59,106 bases of DNA from Bacillus solitudinis (GTDB lineage Bacteria > Bacillota > Bacilli > Bacillales > Bacillaceae_D): the NCBI RefSeq assembly GCF_002797395.1, contig NZ_KZ454943.1, positions 4,011,722 through 4,070,827 on the forward strand, read 5' to 3'. The notes beneath the pieces were generated by a model. That model saw only the letters and a program-made list of their open reading frames with translations. It did no database searches and was not told the DNA's origin. Shown in pieces: positions 25,785 through 33,559 of the stretch (position 1 is the stretch's first letter; every line of letters starts with the position of its first letter). The position numbers and the translations under genes are program-made.

Positions 25785-25961
25785 TTACACACTCTTCTTC
25801 TGCTCAACACTTCGAATCAGCTGTTGCTGAAAGAGGTTGTCTGGCAACTTCTGTATGGACTGATTGACCATTTCGAGCTTGTTCTCTACACGGTGAAGAA
25901 GGTAGAGCGTGACAACGACTGGAAATCCAAACTCACGCAACATCGGCAGCCATGTTTCCAT
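25785..25961 (-). CDS. yvrJ: YvrJ-family protein
   Basis: A 58-residue peptide, METWLPMLREFGFPVVVTLY followed by LLHRVENKLE. It has one hydrophobic helix and then an amphipathic coiled segment, the standard YvrJ pattern. AAGGAGG lies 7-8 bases before the ATG. It follows the DUF2922 and DUF1659 genes on the same strand, a grouping that recurs in Bacillaceae. In B. subtilis yvrJ is next to the yvrI/yvrHa (SigO-RsoA) sigma genes, and here a small sigma factor gene is 4.4 kb away. Function unknown. Confidence 0.85.
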   Translation of the reverse strand: METWLPMLREFGFPVVVTLYLLHRVENKLEMVNQSIQKLPDNLFQQQLIRSVEQKKSV

Positions 25962-25987
25962 TTGGAATAACCTCCTTATCTTATAAA

Positions 25988-26012
25988 GAAAAGAGGGTTT
26001 TCACCCTCTTTC
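25988..26012 (-). terminator. Hairpin after DUF2922 gene
   Basis: AAAGAGGG and CCCTCTTT flank a 6-base loop; on the minus strand the stem is followed by a T-rich stretch. It would limit read-through from DUF1659-DUF2922 into yvrJ. Confidence 0.7.
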
Positions 26013-26018
26013 ATTTTC

Positions 26019-26234
26019 TTATAGTTCGATGTCTTCTACAGTACGGTCAACGATTCGTGCGCCTTTTTTGATGATTAAATTGCCACCAAGTGATGTAAAC
26101 GCATTTTGCGCAATCACGACATCCATCGCTGCGTTGATAGCGGTTGGGTCAGCAGGATAAACAGGGTTATCTAGTGAAAGCGTAACGCTTCGTCCCAGCT
26201 CATTTTCAAAAATCAGATCAAGCTTTTTTGACAT
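26019..26234 (-). CDS. DUF2922 protein
   Basis: 71 residues: MSKKLDLIFENELGRSVTLS, then DNPVYPADPTAI and a VIAQNAF segment, matching the DUF2922 family. Small, soluble and beta-rich. A good AGGAGG site precedes the ATG. It is the middle gene of the DUF1659-DUF2922-YvrJ set. No function is known for the family. Confidence 0.85.
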   Translation of the reverse strand: MSKKLDLIFENELGRSVTLSLDNPVYPADPTAINAAMDVVIAQNAFTSLGGNLIIKKGARIVDRTVEDIEL

Positions 26235-26268
26235 GGAGTGTTCCTCCTTTCAATAGATTTAGCTCATA

Positions 26269-26472
26269 TTAAACTAAGCTATGGACATTGGCACGATCTA
26301 CTCTTTGAAGAATCCATCCTTGCAATGGAGTCAAAGCATTCGCAACAGCTGTTAATTCTTCGTTTGTTGCTTCTGTTTTGACGTTGTTGAAGCTTTTCGT
26401 TTTTAAGATAGGCTTGCCTTCATCATCTGTACCTGTTTCAAATACAATTGTTAATCTAGAATCTGTTAACAT
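26269..26472 (-). CDS. DUF1659 protein
   Basis: 67 residues starting MLTDSRLTIVFETGTDDEGK and continuing KPILKTKSFNNV, which fits DUF1659. ATG 26472 is chosen because AAAGGGGGTG lies upstream; the frame is open further back but that part is not family-like. It resembles its neighbour DUF2922 in size and fold class, and the two are probably co-transcribed. Function unknown. Confidence 0.85.
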   Translation of the reverse strand: MLTDSRLTIVFETGTDDEGKPILKTKSFNNVKTEATNEELTAVANALTPLQGWILQRVDRANVHSLV

Positions 26473-26633
26473 TGTGTGACACCCCCTTTCACTGTGTATA
26501 TATCGAGAAAGGGGCAAAAAGAAATAGTCCATTTAAAAATTTTTGAACGAGGATGTTCTTTAATGTATTGGAAGGGTTCTTACGTTAATAGGGGGAGGTT
26601 AGAGGAGGGGGTGTGCGGTGAGTGCCTTTTTAT

Positions 26634-26960
26634 TTAGGTTGGGGATCCGTTTTTCTGCTCAAGAGATTTGAATTTCATATAATCAATAAACGATTCTATC
26701 GCTATTACTTCTGATTTGTCTAATCCTTCTAGTTGGTAGCACAAAAGATCGGGGTTTGGAACATCATTTGATCGACCGAGTAAGTAATCTGTCGTGACAT
26801 GATGCAAATCGGCTATCTTGATAAGGATTTGAATGCTAGGGAGACGTGCTCCGTTTTCATAGGAACTGTATCCCGGACGGGTGATGCCTAATAGAGAAGC
26901 GATATATTCTTGCGTCCAATGCTTCCTTAATCGTAATTCTTTAATTCGCTCTTTAAACAA
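26634..26960 (-). CDS. XRE-family repressor-like regulator
   Basis: 108 residues. An N-terminal HTH_3 domain (KERIKELRLRKHWTQEYIAS, then LLGITRPGYSSYENGARLPS) is followed by an acidic C-terminal region with an EVIAIESFIDYMK helix. TTG 26960 is selected as start, 7 bases after GGAGG; the longer frame upstream is not regulator-like. It is divergent from a second XRE gene with 148 bases between them holding a palindrome and a strong promoter, the layout of a phage repressor/antirepressor switch (CI/Cro or PBSX Xre type). Probably represses the module at 27.1-30.2 kb. Confidence 0.85.
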   Translation of the reverse strand: MFKERIKELRLRKHWTQEYIASLLGITRPGYSSYENGARLPSIQILIKIADLHHVTTDYLLGRSNDVPNPDLLCYQLEGLDKSEVIAIESFIDYMKFKSLEQKNGSPT

Positions 26961-27005
26961 TCTCAACCCTCCAGACAATGAGTGATTATTTAAGTATAAA
27001 GCAAT

Positions 27006-27060
27006 GTAACTTAAAGTTACAGTAAAAAGTTGTTGACAGACACTTTTAGTTACGTATAAT
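27006..27060 (+). promoter_or_regulatory. Divergent operator and strong rightward promoter
   Basis: GTAACTTAAAGTTAC (27006-27020) is a perfect 15-bp palindrome around a central base. A related 15-mer, 11 of 15 matching, spans 27039-27053. The latter lies inside the spacer of a consensus promoter TTGACA (27033-27038) - 16 bases - TATAAT (27055-27060). A repressor bound there would block the rightward promoter. Confidence 0.75.
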
Positions 27061-27108
27061 AAAAATGTAAGAAGATGGAATATTTTATCGGATATGGGAG
27101 GTGTGAAA

Positions 27109-27309
27109 TTGAGGGAGTGGCTTCTAGATGCTAGGAAAAAGCGTGACATTACCCAAGCAGTCGTCGCCGATGCGGTCGGGATTAAAAGAGAGTATTATAC
27201 GATGATTGAAAATGGAGTGCGTACGCCTAGTGTGGAAAATGCGATGAAAATTGCCGGCGTTTTAAAAGTTGATTGGACGATGTTTTTTTCAAGCGTTTTA
27301 ACGAAGTAA
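27109..27309 (+). CDS. Small XRE/Cro-like regulator
   Basis: 66 residues consisting of a single helix-turn-helix (REWLLDARKKRDITQAVVAD, then AVGIKREYYTMIENGVRTPS). TTG 27109 follows GGAGGTG at ideal spacing, so the upstream ATG 27094 is probably not used. It is the first gene rightward of the operator/promoter region and the natural Cro-like partner of the divergent 108-residue repressor. Confidence 0.82.
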   Translation: MREWLLDARKKRDITQAVVADAVGIKREYYTMIENGVRTPSVENAMKIAGVLKVDWTMFFSSVLTK

Positions 27310-27510
27310 GCGAAAACGAATCAAATGGTTTCTCATGTGAGACTTTAGTGATTCAGAGCGAAATCAAGCATGACAATCACCTCCCCAGAAAGTGGATGAC
27401 CTCCGAGATTCTCCATGTAGTCAAGTCTTATCTGTTGATTTATACTTTTCATTTTTCTTGTTAGTCGGTTTAAATAAGGATAAATATGTGGCAACGAAAG
27501 GGGAATTTCC

Positions 27511-27907
27511 AATGTTTGTTGGTAACTCTATGAAAATGATGCGTGGTCCGTGGTTTCAGCTACCGATATTATTCAATGTTTTTCGTGAACTCATTTCTTC
27601 CTACAAAACAGTAAGAGTTAAGCTCCCACAGAATGTATCCGAGCAACAGAATCTTTTTAATAATCTAATTTTCCCAGTGACGACCCCGAGTGGGTATACC
27701 GGTTGTGATTCAAATCGTCTAAAAGAAATAAAGAGAATAGAATCTCCCTTGTTAGCCTCTTACATAGGTTGTTATCTCGCAATAAGCAATTCCCTCTACG
27801 CCTTACAACTTTTCTTAGTTAGCCCATTTCTCAATTATCACAGCTTCATCGAATATTTGCATACATTCCTAGTAAAAGGATATGTAAACCATGCAAAGAC
27901 AAAATAA
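27511..27907 (+). CDS. Doubtful hypothetical protein
   Basis: A frame of 131 residues starting at ATG 27511 after AAAGGGGAATTTCC. The composition is moderately hydrophobic with no motif I recognise. It has the direction of the surrounding module, but base composition and the absence of recognisable homology leave it uncertain. It may be a leftover or a poorly conserved phage-type gene. Confidence 0.3.
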
Positions 27908-27967
27908 GCTTACTATTATCCTACCAACTTTATCATCCATAAAGCAAAAGAAAGGCCATCTTTTTGT

Positions 27968-28267
27968 ATGATACTACAATTCTATAGAAGTGAACGGCAA
28001 ATGATCGAGATTTCGATGAGGAATTACCGAATCGATATGAATATTGAGAAGAAAAGAGTGTTTGACAGAGTCTATGGAAAAATAATAGCGATGGACAAGC
28101 CCTCGGTAAGTGAGTCAGAGCTTCGGAAGATTCTCGATGCGCTTCAATTCCGGGAATGGCAGCTGCGATTAGTGGAAAAAGATGTGGAGGCATGGCACTA
28201 TCTCTCTCTTAAAAAGAAAATAGAGAGGACGGCGTACAACATAAATCAGGAGCTCTGTTTTGTATAA
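27968..28267 (+). CDS. Small helical protein of phage-like module
   Basis: A frame of up to 99 residues, highly helical and charged (MNIEKKRVFDRVYGKI, ELRKILDALQFREWQL, HYLSLKKKIERTAYNINQEL). The start is uncertain: the first ATG has no ribosome site, and internal ATG codons at about residues 17 and 24 are possible. It sits between the Cro-like gene and the DnaD-like initiator, where phage early regions carry small accessory replication or regulatory proteins. I do not recognise the family. Confidence 0.55.
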   Translation: MILQFYRSERQMIEISMRNYRIDMNIEKKRVFDRVYGKIIAMDKPSVSESELRKILDALQFREWQLRLVEKDVEAWHYLSLKKKIERTAYNINQELCFV

Positions 28268-28343
28268 ACGTTATCTCTAAAGAATCTTCGTCCTCATTTT
28301 ATACCGATAAATCAGAAAATTCTATGATTAGAAAGGTGGGTCT

Positions 28344-29117
28344 ATGAATTATCTTAAAGAAATCAATGCCTTTTATGATCGCATGGAAACCAACCGGCTT
28401 TCTTGCTCTGCGATTTCACTATGGCACGCACTCATTCATATTAATAATCGTGCCGGCTGGGTGGAGGAATTTTCCGTTGCCGTGTACACCTTATGTCAAA
28501 AAACAGCCCTTGCTGAACGAACCATCTTTAAAGCGCGGAATGAACTGAAGAAAAAGGGCTATATTCACTATAAGAAAAGAGGTGGGAGGGAGTCAGCTCA
28601 ATACCGACTTCTCTCCTTAGACCAAATGCGACAAGAATGGTATGACGATACCGCTAGTCGTGCAGACAAGAATGCAGACAAAAAGCGAGACAAGCATACG
28701 GATAAAGATGCACCACATCGTGCAGCATTAGTTAAACAAAAAGAAAGCAATCACAACAAAACCTTAGAAGATGAATTCAATCGTGCGTTTCAACACTCAC
28801 CGACAGTTACGCAACTTGAGATGTTGCTGCGTTTCGTGGAAGACGATCATCTCCCTCTGGATTTAGTATGTTTAGCGATGTCGATGGCCGGAGAACGCGG
28901 GAAACCTTTTTTGTATGCGAAGTCGATCGTGGTGAACTGGTGTAAGGAAGGGGTTCGAACCTTGGAGCAAGCGCATCAGGCTAGCGAGCAGTTTCATCGC
29001 CGTTATCATAAATCGAACACATTTCGGACGATAAAAGGAGGAAAGGACGTTGAACCAATCACATCAACAGCTAGTCTCGACGTTGACCCCGCTGTCGAAA
29101 TCAAGTTCTATAAATGA
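28344..29117 (+). CDS. DnaD-like replication initiator / replisome organiser
   Basis: 257 residues. The N-terminal half is a winged-helix domain (SAISLWHALIHINNRAGW, then LCQKTALAERTIFKARNELK). A charged linker follows, then a DnaD/DnaB_2 domain (about 150-215), ending in the diagnostic YAKSIVVNW. This is the architecture of phage and PBSX-type replication initiators that load helicase together with a DnaC-like ATPase, and exactly such a gene follows with a 68-base overlap. The ribosome site is AGAAAGGTGGG. Confidence 0.85.
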   Translation: MNYLKEINAFYDRMETNRLSCSAISLWHALIHINNRAGWVEEFSVAVYTLCQKTALAERTIFKARNELKKKGYIHYKKRGGRESAQYRLLSLDQMRQEWYDDTASRADKNADKKRDKHTDKDAPHRAALVKQKESNHNKTLEDEFNRAFQHSPTVTQLEMLLRFVEDDHLPLDLVCLAMSMAGERGKPFLYAKSIVVNWCKEGVRTLEQAHQASEQFHRRYHKSNTFRTIKGGKDVEPITSTASLDVDPAVEIKFYK

Positions 29118-29901
29118 ACCAGAACCTATATTCTGCCGATTTTGCGATCATGAAATAGAATATGTGTTACGAGATATCCCCATCGTAGGGAGAAGATGGT
29201 GTGCGAATGCCTGTTCATGCGAAGTCGATAGCATTGAGAAAATGAGACAAGAGCAACGCCAACGCTTGAAACGAAACAGAATCGATCGCGCGCTAAAACT
29301 AAGCAGCATGAAAGAAGAGTTACTTCAATTAACATTCACCACGTTCCACCAGGTCACGGGTAGTGAGACAGCTTATGAGGAAATGAAGCAGGCTGTTACG
29401 AACTTTGAAGAACGAGGAAAGGTTGGAATCATGCTATTTGGTGAAACGGGGAATGGCAAAACCCATTTAACCGCAGCTGGAGCAAATGAAATGATAAAAA
29501 GGGGCTACTCGGTTATTTTTCTAACGGAAAAAGACCTCTTTTCTCGGTTAAGCGAAACGAAACGATTTTCCAACCCCGAATCCCTTTCTGAGATTATGCA
29601 GACCTGTTATGAAGCTGATTTATTGATTTGGGATGACTTTTTAAGCAGTCAGCGGTTATCAGCGGAAGAGAAGGATTGGACATTTCAAATTGTGAACGGA
29701 CGAGAGAGGGCGAATAAACCGATTTGGTTCACATCGAATTTATCAGCGGAAGAGTTTGAACACAAACAAACACCATTCAAGCTTGACGATAAAGGGAGAA
29801 CTTGGTGGAGAATTCTGGCCAACTGTGTTTGCGTCTACAACCGAGCGAACAATTTTCGAGAACAACTCGTCATCAAGCGGGCAAGGGGGATGAAAGCTTG
29901 A
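29050..29901 (+). CDS. DnaC/DnaI-like helicase loader ATPase
   Basis: 283 residues. The N-terminal zinc-finger-like segment contains CRFCDHEIEYV then RRWCANACSCEV. Next is a AAA+ core with Walker A GETGNGKTH (about 136-144), Walker B LLIWDDF (about 192-198) and a sensor-like WFTSNLS. It matches the IstB/DnaC/DnaI group that delivers the replicative helicase. TTG 29050 is the start, 8 bases after AAAGGAGG, inside the upstream DnaD-like gene. The pair parallels XkdB-XkdC of the B. subtilis PBSX element. Confidence 0.87.
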   Translation: MNQSHQQLVSTLTPLSKSSSINEPEPIFCRFCDHEIEYVLRDIPIVGRRWCANACSCEVDSIEKMRQEQRQRLKRNRIDRALKLSSMKEELLQLTFTTFHQVTGSETAYEEMKQAVTNFEERGKVGIMLFGETGNGKTHLTAAGANEMIKRGYSVIFLTEKDLFSRLSETKRFSNPESLSEIMQTCYEADLLIWDDFLSSQRLSAEEKDWTFQIVNGRERANKPIWFTSNLSAEEFEHKQTPFKLDDKGRTWWRILANCVCVYNRANNFREQLVIKRARGMKA

Positions 29902-30185
29902 GGAAAACAACAACAAATCTAGCCCATCTGCGCATTGAAAATAGCCATCTGACCCATTCGCGTCAAATCATTTACATCGCTCTTGAGGAACTCAATTTTC
30001 TCTGGGACGAAAAGGAAGTCATTGAATTTGATCAGATGTGGAAAAGAGGGGTCTCTCTTAAACGGATGGCACGTTACTTTAACCGGGAAGAAGACGAGGT
30101 CGCCATGCTCATTTTAGACCGAAAACGAAAAAAACGAATTAGTGTTCGTGATCGTGGGCTTCATGAAAGCAGGAGCTTGATTTAG
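29898..30185 (+). CDS. Small HTH-like protein of phage-like module
   Basis: 95 residues. TTG 29898 overlaps the loader stop (TTGA) and follows AAGGGGGATG, so translation is coupled; the longer frame upstream runs inside the loader gene. The core EVIEFDQMWKRGVSLKRMAR, then YFNREEDEVAMLILDRKRKK, looks like a helix-turn-helix that scans for degenerate repeats, as in small phage early proteins. Not otherwise recognised. Closed by a strong hairpin terminator. Confidence 0.7.
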   Translation: MRKTTTNLAHLRIENSHLTHSRQIIYIALEELNFLWDEKEVIEFDQMWKRGVSLKRMARYFNREEDEVAMLILDRKRKKRISVRDRGLHESRSLI

Positions 30186-30203
30186 GAAGTACCTAGGGAA
30201 GCT

Positions 30204-30255
30204 CAATAAAACCTTTTGATTCTGATATAAGAATTAGAAGGTTTTATTGATATCT
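30204..30255 (+). terminator. Terminator of the phage-like module
   Basis: The arms CAATAAAACCTT (from 30204) and AAGGTTTTATTG (to 30249) flank a 22-base loop. It marks the right end of the rightward gene set. Confidence 0.8.
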
Positions 30256-30378
30256 TCAATTTATATAATATCAAAACTATTAAGCCGATATTCTTTCTGT
30301 ATACGTGGTGTCAAACTTTCAATTTCTCGCTTGCATTCTCCCTATAAATATGGAAAGATAGCCTTGAATTTAGTATTG

Positions 30379-30870
30379 TCATCGTTCAGGCATGTTTTTA
30401 ACTTTCTTCACGACCCCTTTACGCCAACTCCGTACCGTATTCATCGTGACTGCGTACTCACTCGCAATCTCCGATGTTTTCTTCTGGTTAACAATGGCCT
30501 CCATCACCCAATTTTGTTCTCGTTTCGTCATTGCTTCTAAATATGGTTTTAGCATTTCTAGTTCAAAAGGGATGTTAACTCTCTCATCTTGAACGTGTAT
30601 ATAGTCCTCGTCCGTCAGGCAATGCTTCTGAGCGAAATCTCGTTCTTTTCGTAACAGCGTTAATAATCGCCCTCTGACTGTGGCAATCGCATACGTGGCA
30701 AATGTTCCTTTATCTGGGTTGAATTTTGATTGGGCTTCCCATAATGCAATTAGCCCAATTTGATAGTATTCATCATAGTCTTTATAGATCTTTAAAGAGA
30801 GTAGCTGCTTCTTGACAAGTGGGGCATAACGAACCAATACATCATCTGTTGTAAAATCTATTAAATTCAT
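30379..30870 (-). CDS. Small sigma-70-like factor
   Basis: 163 residues with region 2 (YDEYYQIGLIALWEAQSKFN, then KGTFATYAIATVRGRLLTLL) and a region 4 helix-turn-helix (NQKKTSEIASEYAVTMNTVR). It is related to the small sigma-like activators Xpf of PBSX and YvrI (SigO). The ATG is preceded by AAGGGAAAATATT. It converges with the phage-like module and diverges from comK, and it points towards the DUF1659-DUF2922-yvrJ genes on the same strand. It may therefore control either the small-protein set or, as Xpf does, phage genes now lost. Inference only. Confidence 0.82.
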   Translation of the reverse strand: MNLIDFTTDDVLVRYAPLVKKQLLSLKIYKDYDEYYQIGLIALWEAQSKFNPDKGTFATYAIATVRGRLLTLLRKERDFAQKHCLTDEDYIHVQDERVNIPFELEMLKPYLEAMTKREQNWVMEAIVNQKKTSEIASEYAVTMNTVRSWRKGVVKKVKNMPER

Positions 30871-31057
30871 AATATTTTCCCTTGTGAAAACATGCTTTCA
30901 TTCGTATTCCGCCGGTATAATGAACATATAGGTTCTACCAAGTTATGACAAAAGATAACTTATCAATTTTGACTGGGCGTTTAGTATGTTTTAGGGACCG
31001 GTTGTAATGAGCGCATGTCCAGTTGTGAGAACTAGCACAAATTTGGGAGGGGTATCG

Positions 31058-31498
31058 ATGTGGCCTGAGATGTATGAAGTGAATGAAAGCACGATGGCGT
31101 TAGTGTCCATTGCAAATGTTCAGTATCGAACCATGGTCATCGAAAGGGAAACGGTCATTTATCGCGAAGAATCGCCTTTAAGCATTATTAAGCACTCTTG
31201 TTTAATCAACGGTTCAAGCTATGAAGGGAGAATTGCTGCGGTGAAGTACCTAACGGGTATTTCCCTAAAAACCCCGGTTGCGATTAATCCCGATCAAGGC
31301 ATTTATGCATTTCCGACCCACTCACCAAAGAAATTTGAATGTAACTGGATATTTTTGAAACATGTGAACCTGATAAAAGAAAAGGAACAAAAAGCCGTGG
31401 TCGTGCTTTCGAATTCTCATGAGGTAGAGGTAGGAAGTTCTTATTTTACGATTGAAAAGCAATTACAGCGGACAGCTTATTGTGCGGTGAGGTGTTGA
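31058..31498 (+). CDS. comK: ComK-family competence regulator, short form
   Basis: 146 residues similar to ComK, the minor-groove binding master activator of DNA uptake genes in Bacillus. Recognisable blocks are YEVNESTMALV, SPLSIIKHSCLINGSSYEGR, KTPVAINPDQGIYAFPTHSP, ECNWIFLKHV and FTIEKQLQRTAYCAVR. B. subtilis ComK has 192 residues; here the protein stops soon after the QxxRTA block. It therefore lacks the C-terminal segment that in B. subtilis carries the FMLYPK motif recognised by MecA-ClpC and contributes to activation. ATG 31058 follows GGGAGGGG; the longer frame from 31007 lacks support. It shares its upstream region with the divergent sigma factor gene. Confidence 0.85.
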   Translation: MWPEMYEVNESTMALVSIANVQYRTMVIERETVIYREESPLSIIKHSCLINGSSYEGRIAAVKYLTGISLKTPVAINPDQGIYAFPTHSPKKFECNWIFLKHVNLIKEKEQKAVVVLSNSHEVEVGSSYFTIEKQLQRTAYCAVRC

Positions 31499-31672
31499 TG
31501 GGGGGATTAGTGAGAAAGAGGGATAGGGGACGGGACTATTCATTAAATTAGTAATAGGAACAGATAGTTGCAGCGAATACGGAAACTGGGTGTTTATGTT
31601 AAAAAGGAAGATGAGATTGTGGAAGATTGGGCTTAAAGTAACATGGCAGGTTAATATGATATGGAGTTAACA

Positions 31673-31700
31673 AAAAAGACCAATTATCATCGGTCTTTTA
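31673..31700. terminator. Hairpin between convergent comK and CBO0543 genes
   Basis: AAAGACC and GGTCTTT flank a 10-base loop with A and T runs on both sides, suitable for termination in both directions. Confidence 0.7.
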
Positions 31701-31721
31701 AGGTAGTAGGTCTGCTCTAAT

Positions 31722-32240
31722 TCATTTTACAAATTCACTATCTTCTAAAGCCATTGAGCGATTCTCAATTTTTTTATCTAAGAAACGAATTCCCTCAATG
31801 CACCCTTTTACAAGTAAAAAAGTAAATGAAAGAACCACAAGAGTGATATAGCTATTCCATCCCTTACGATATTTCACTAAATTGGTATTGCTTTCAAGCC
31901 ATTTCTCCAAAAGTGTCATTGGACCGCTAAAAAGGAAAACACTCAAGATAGTTTTTAATGGTGCCATTTTATAAGTAAATTGATTGTAAATGACACACGA
32001 TAAAGGAAATAATAAGTACAAGAACACAATGTTTGAGTCAAATAATTTAGGCAAATAGCGATGTGGATATTGTAAATATTTTGTCTTTATTACTGGTCCA
32101 TCTAATAAAGTAGAAACTAAAGTTTTAATAAAATAAATAAGAAACCAGTCTTTCAAATCACCTTTTCTTCGTAGTAAAAAAAATATGCTTCCCCCTATTC
32201 CAAAAATAGTTAATAAGTTCAATATTGTTCTTTCCTTCAT
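31722..32240 (-). CDS. CBO0543-family membrane protein
   Basis: 172 residues with about five transmembrane helices. It shows the sequence pattern of the CBO0543 family: an LRRKGDLKDW loop after helix 1, YLPKLFDSNIVF in the middle, and LLEKWLE before the last helices. ATG 32240 is used, 6 bases after AGGAGGTG. The family occurs in spore-forming Firmicutes and has no known function; membrane location is certain. Confidence 0.82.
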   Translation of the reverse strand: MKERTILNLLTIFGIGGSIFFLLRRKGDLKDWFLIYFIKTLVSTLLDGPVIKTKYLQYPHRYLPKLFDSNIVFLYLLFPLSCVIYNQFTYKMAPLKTILSVFLFSGPMTLLEKWLESNTNLVKYRKGWNSYITLVVLSFTFLLVKGCIEGIRFLDKKIENRSMALEDSEFVK

Positions 32241-32352
32241 ATAAAACACCTCCTATAAATAAGGTGTCCTTTTTAAAAAATATTATTTATGGAGTTTGTT
32301 TTACCTGTAAGGGTGCTACTTAAAGGTTAAGGTCTGATTTCTTTAAATCAAA

Positions 32353-32430
32353 ATTGTGAAGTATTTCACTTAAACAAAATAGCCAAACAAAAGGAAATTA
32401 ATGTTAAACTAAAATGGCAGTAGAGCTGAA
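32353..32430 (+). repeat. Dispersed repeat, two-box copy without hairpin
   Basis: ATTGTGAAGTATTTCACTTA is followed after a short gap by GGAAATTAATGTTAAACTAA and AATGGCAGTAG. The first and second boxes of the family are present while the middle hairpin is missing, so this is a deletion form. It precedes the small lipoprotein-like frame. Confidence 0.8.
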
Positions 32431-32528
32431 TAAGAAAAACTTTATATAAAAAATTATCTTCTCATCTATAAGGGGGGAGAATTTGTCATAAAAAACAAGA
32501 TATATTTTGCTATAAACTTCTAATTGGA

Positions 32529-32894
32529 GTGATTGCTCTGCTTGGTTGTAGTGATAATCAACAGAAAGAATCAAAAGACAATGTCCAAGAATCTACGTTA
32601 ATGGAGGCTAAGGAGATAACAGTTGAAAAACGTACCGATGAAGGCTCTAAAACCATTAAAGTGCTTGATAACACGGTTGAATTCATGTTAATTGAAAAAA
32701 AACTGGGAGATACAGACTGGGAGGAAAAGATAGAAGTTTCTATGGCTTTACCACCTGAGTACCGATTTAGTTTGAATTTATCTAATTATGCAATCTGGGT
32801 AACACCTAATGGCGATAGACTTGAAATAGTTATCGAAGGCGAAGAAAAGTATATAAATCTACCTGAAAAGAGTCAGATGATTTATTTGAATTAA
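32529..32894 (+). CDS. Small lipoprotein-like protein, start unclear
   Basis: At least 121 residues. The frame continues upstream of GTG 32529 and would read KKQDIFCYKLLIGVIALLGC, a typical lipoprotein signal with lipobox LLGC. No ATG, GTG or TTG lies at the right place in that frame. The TTG correctly spaced from GGGGGGAG (32476) runs into a stop after two codons. Either a rare ATT start is used or a small change has broken the start. The mature part is charged and soluble with no recognised domain. Preceded by a repeat copy. Confidence 0.45.
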   Translation: MIALLGCSDNQQKESKDNVQESTLMEAKEITVEKRTDEGSKTIKVLDNTVEFMLIEKKLGDTDWEEKIEVSMALPPEYRFSLNLSNYAIWVTPNGDRLEIVIEGEEKYINLPEKSQMIYLN

Positions 32895-32899
32895 TTACA

Positions 32900-33275
32900 G
32901 GTAATATCTTGGAATAATGTGTTGCTATTTAACAGGGCAAAAATCCAATGTAAGAGCTTATTTACACAAGCAATGACAGCCACTTTGAAAGGCTTTCCTT
33001 CATCACGTTTCTTGTCGTAGAACTCACGTAATTTCTTACTACAAGGGATAATTTCATCACTCGTTTTCTTCTTACGAAAGTCTCGAATTGCACACCTTAC
33101 ACCCATATATAATGCGTGCCGAAGCCTACTGGAACCACGTTTTGTAATCCGATTCTTAGTAGCTGTGAATTTACCAGATTCAAAAACGCTTGGATCTAAT
33201 CCAGCGAATGCGACTAGCTTCTTAGGATGATCAAATCGATCGATTTCCCCAATCTCGGATATACCGTACTAATAA
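32900..33275 (-). pseudogene. IS110-family transposase, C-terminal part
   Basis: The minus strand reads EIGEIDRFDHPKKLVAFAGL, then DPSVFESGKFTATKNRITKR, GSSRLRHALYMGVRCAIRD and KPFKVAVIACVNKLLHWIFA, the complete Transposase_20 domain with the catalytic-serine region of IS110 transposases. It begins abruptly at about 33275. The N-terminal piece of an IS110 transposase in the same orientation lies at 41943-42056, with the whole sugar cassette between them. Confidence 0.85.
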
Positions 33276-33479
33276 TTTCTTGCACCATTAGTCAAAGGTG
33301 AATTTACACTGAATCAATGATTCCACAAGGTGTTTATACAGAACTCCGAGTAGAGAAGAAATTACGCGTTCTTCTAATTTAGGTACAGTTTAAGGTTCTT
33401 CTAGGTAATATAGGGAGAGGCAGAACTTTTTAATGCTAAATTTGATCCGCTATTACATATTCAAAACTTTGTTGTATAT
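33276..33479. other. Junction region left of the sugar cassette
   Basis: Between the IS110 fragment and the lacI promoter there is no gene. Residual similarity to the transposase frame fades near 33275-33285, so this segment holds the left junction of the acquired cassette. Confidence 0.4.
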
Positions 33480-33481
33480 TT

Positions 33482-33533
33482 TTGTTGAATACTATGCTAT
33501 CTTATATAATATAAAGTGGAATCGGTACCAAAA
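33482..33533 (+). promoter_or_regulatory. lacI promoter with LacI-type operator
   Basis: TTGTTG (33482-33487), 17 bases, TATAAT (33505-33510). AAGTGGAATCGGTACCAAAA (33514-33533) has a CG centre with one perfect half (GGTACCAAAA) and one weaker half, matching the operators upstream of the ABC genes. Its place just after the -10 box suggests autorepression. Confidence 0.7.
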
Positions 33534-33559
33534 AAGATGTTAAAGCAGGTGTAATAGTA

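Noticed and set aside
26634-30870. Intact prophage
   Set aside because: Only regulatory and replication-type genes are present; there is no integrase, terminase, portal, capsid, tail or lysis gene anywhere in the window.
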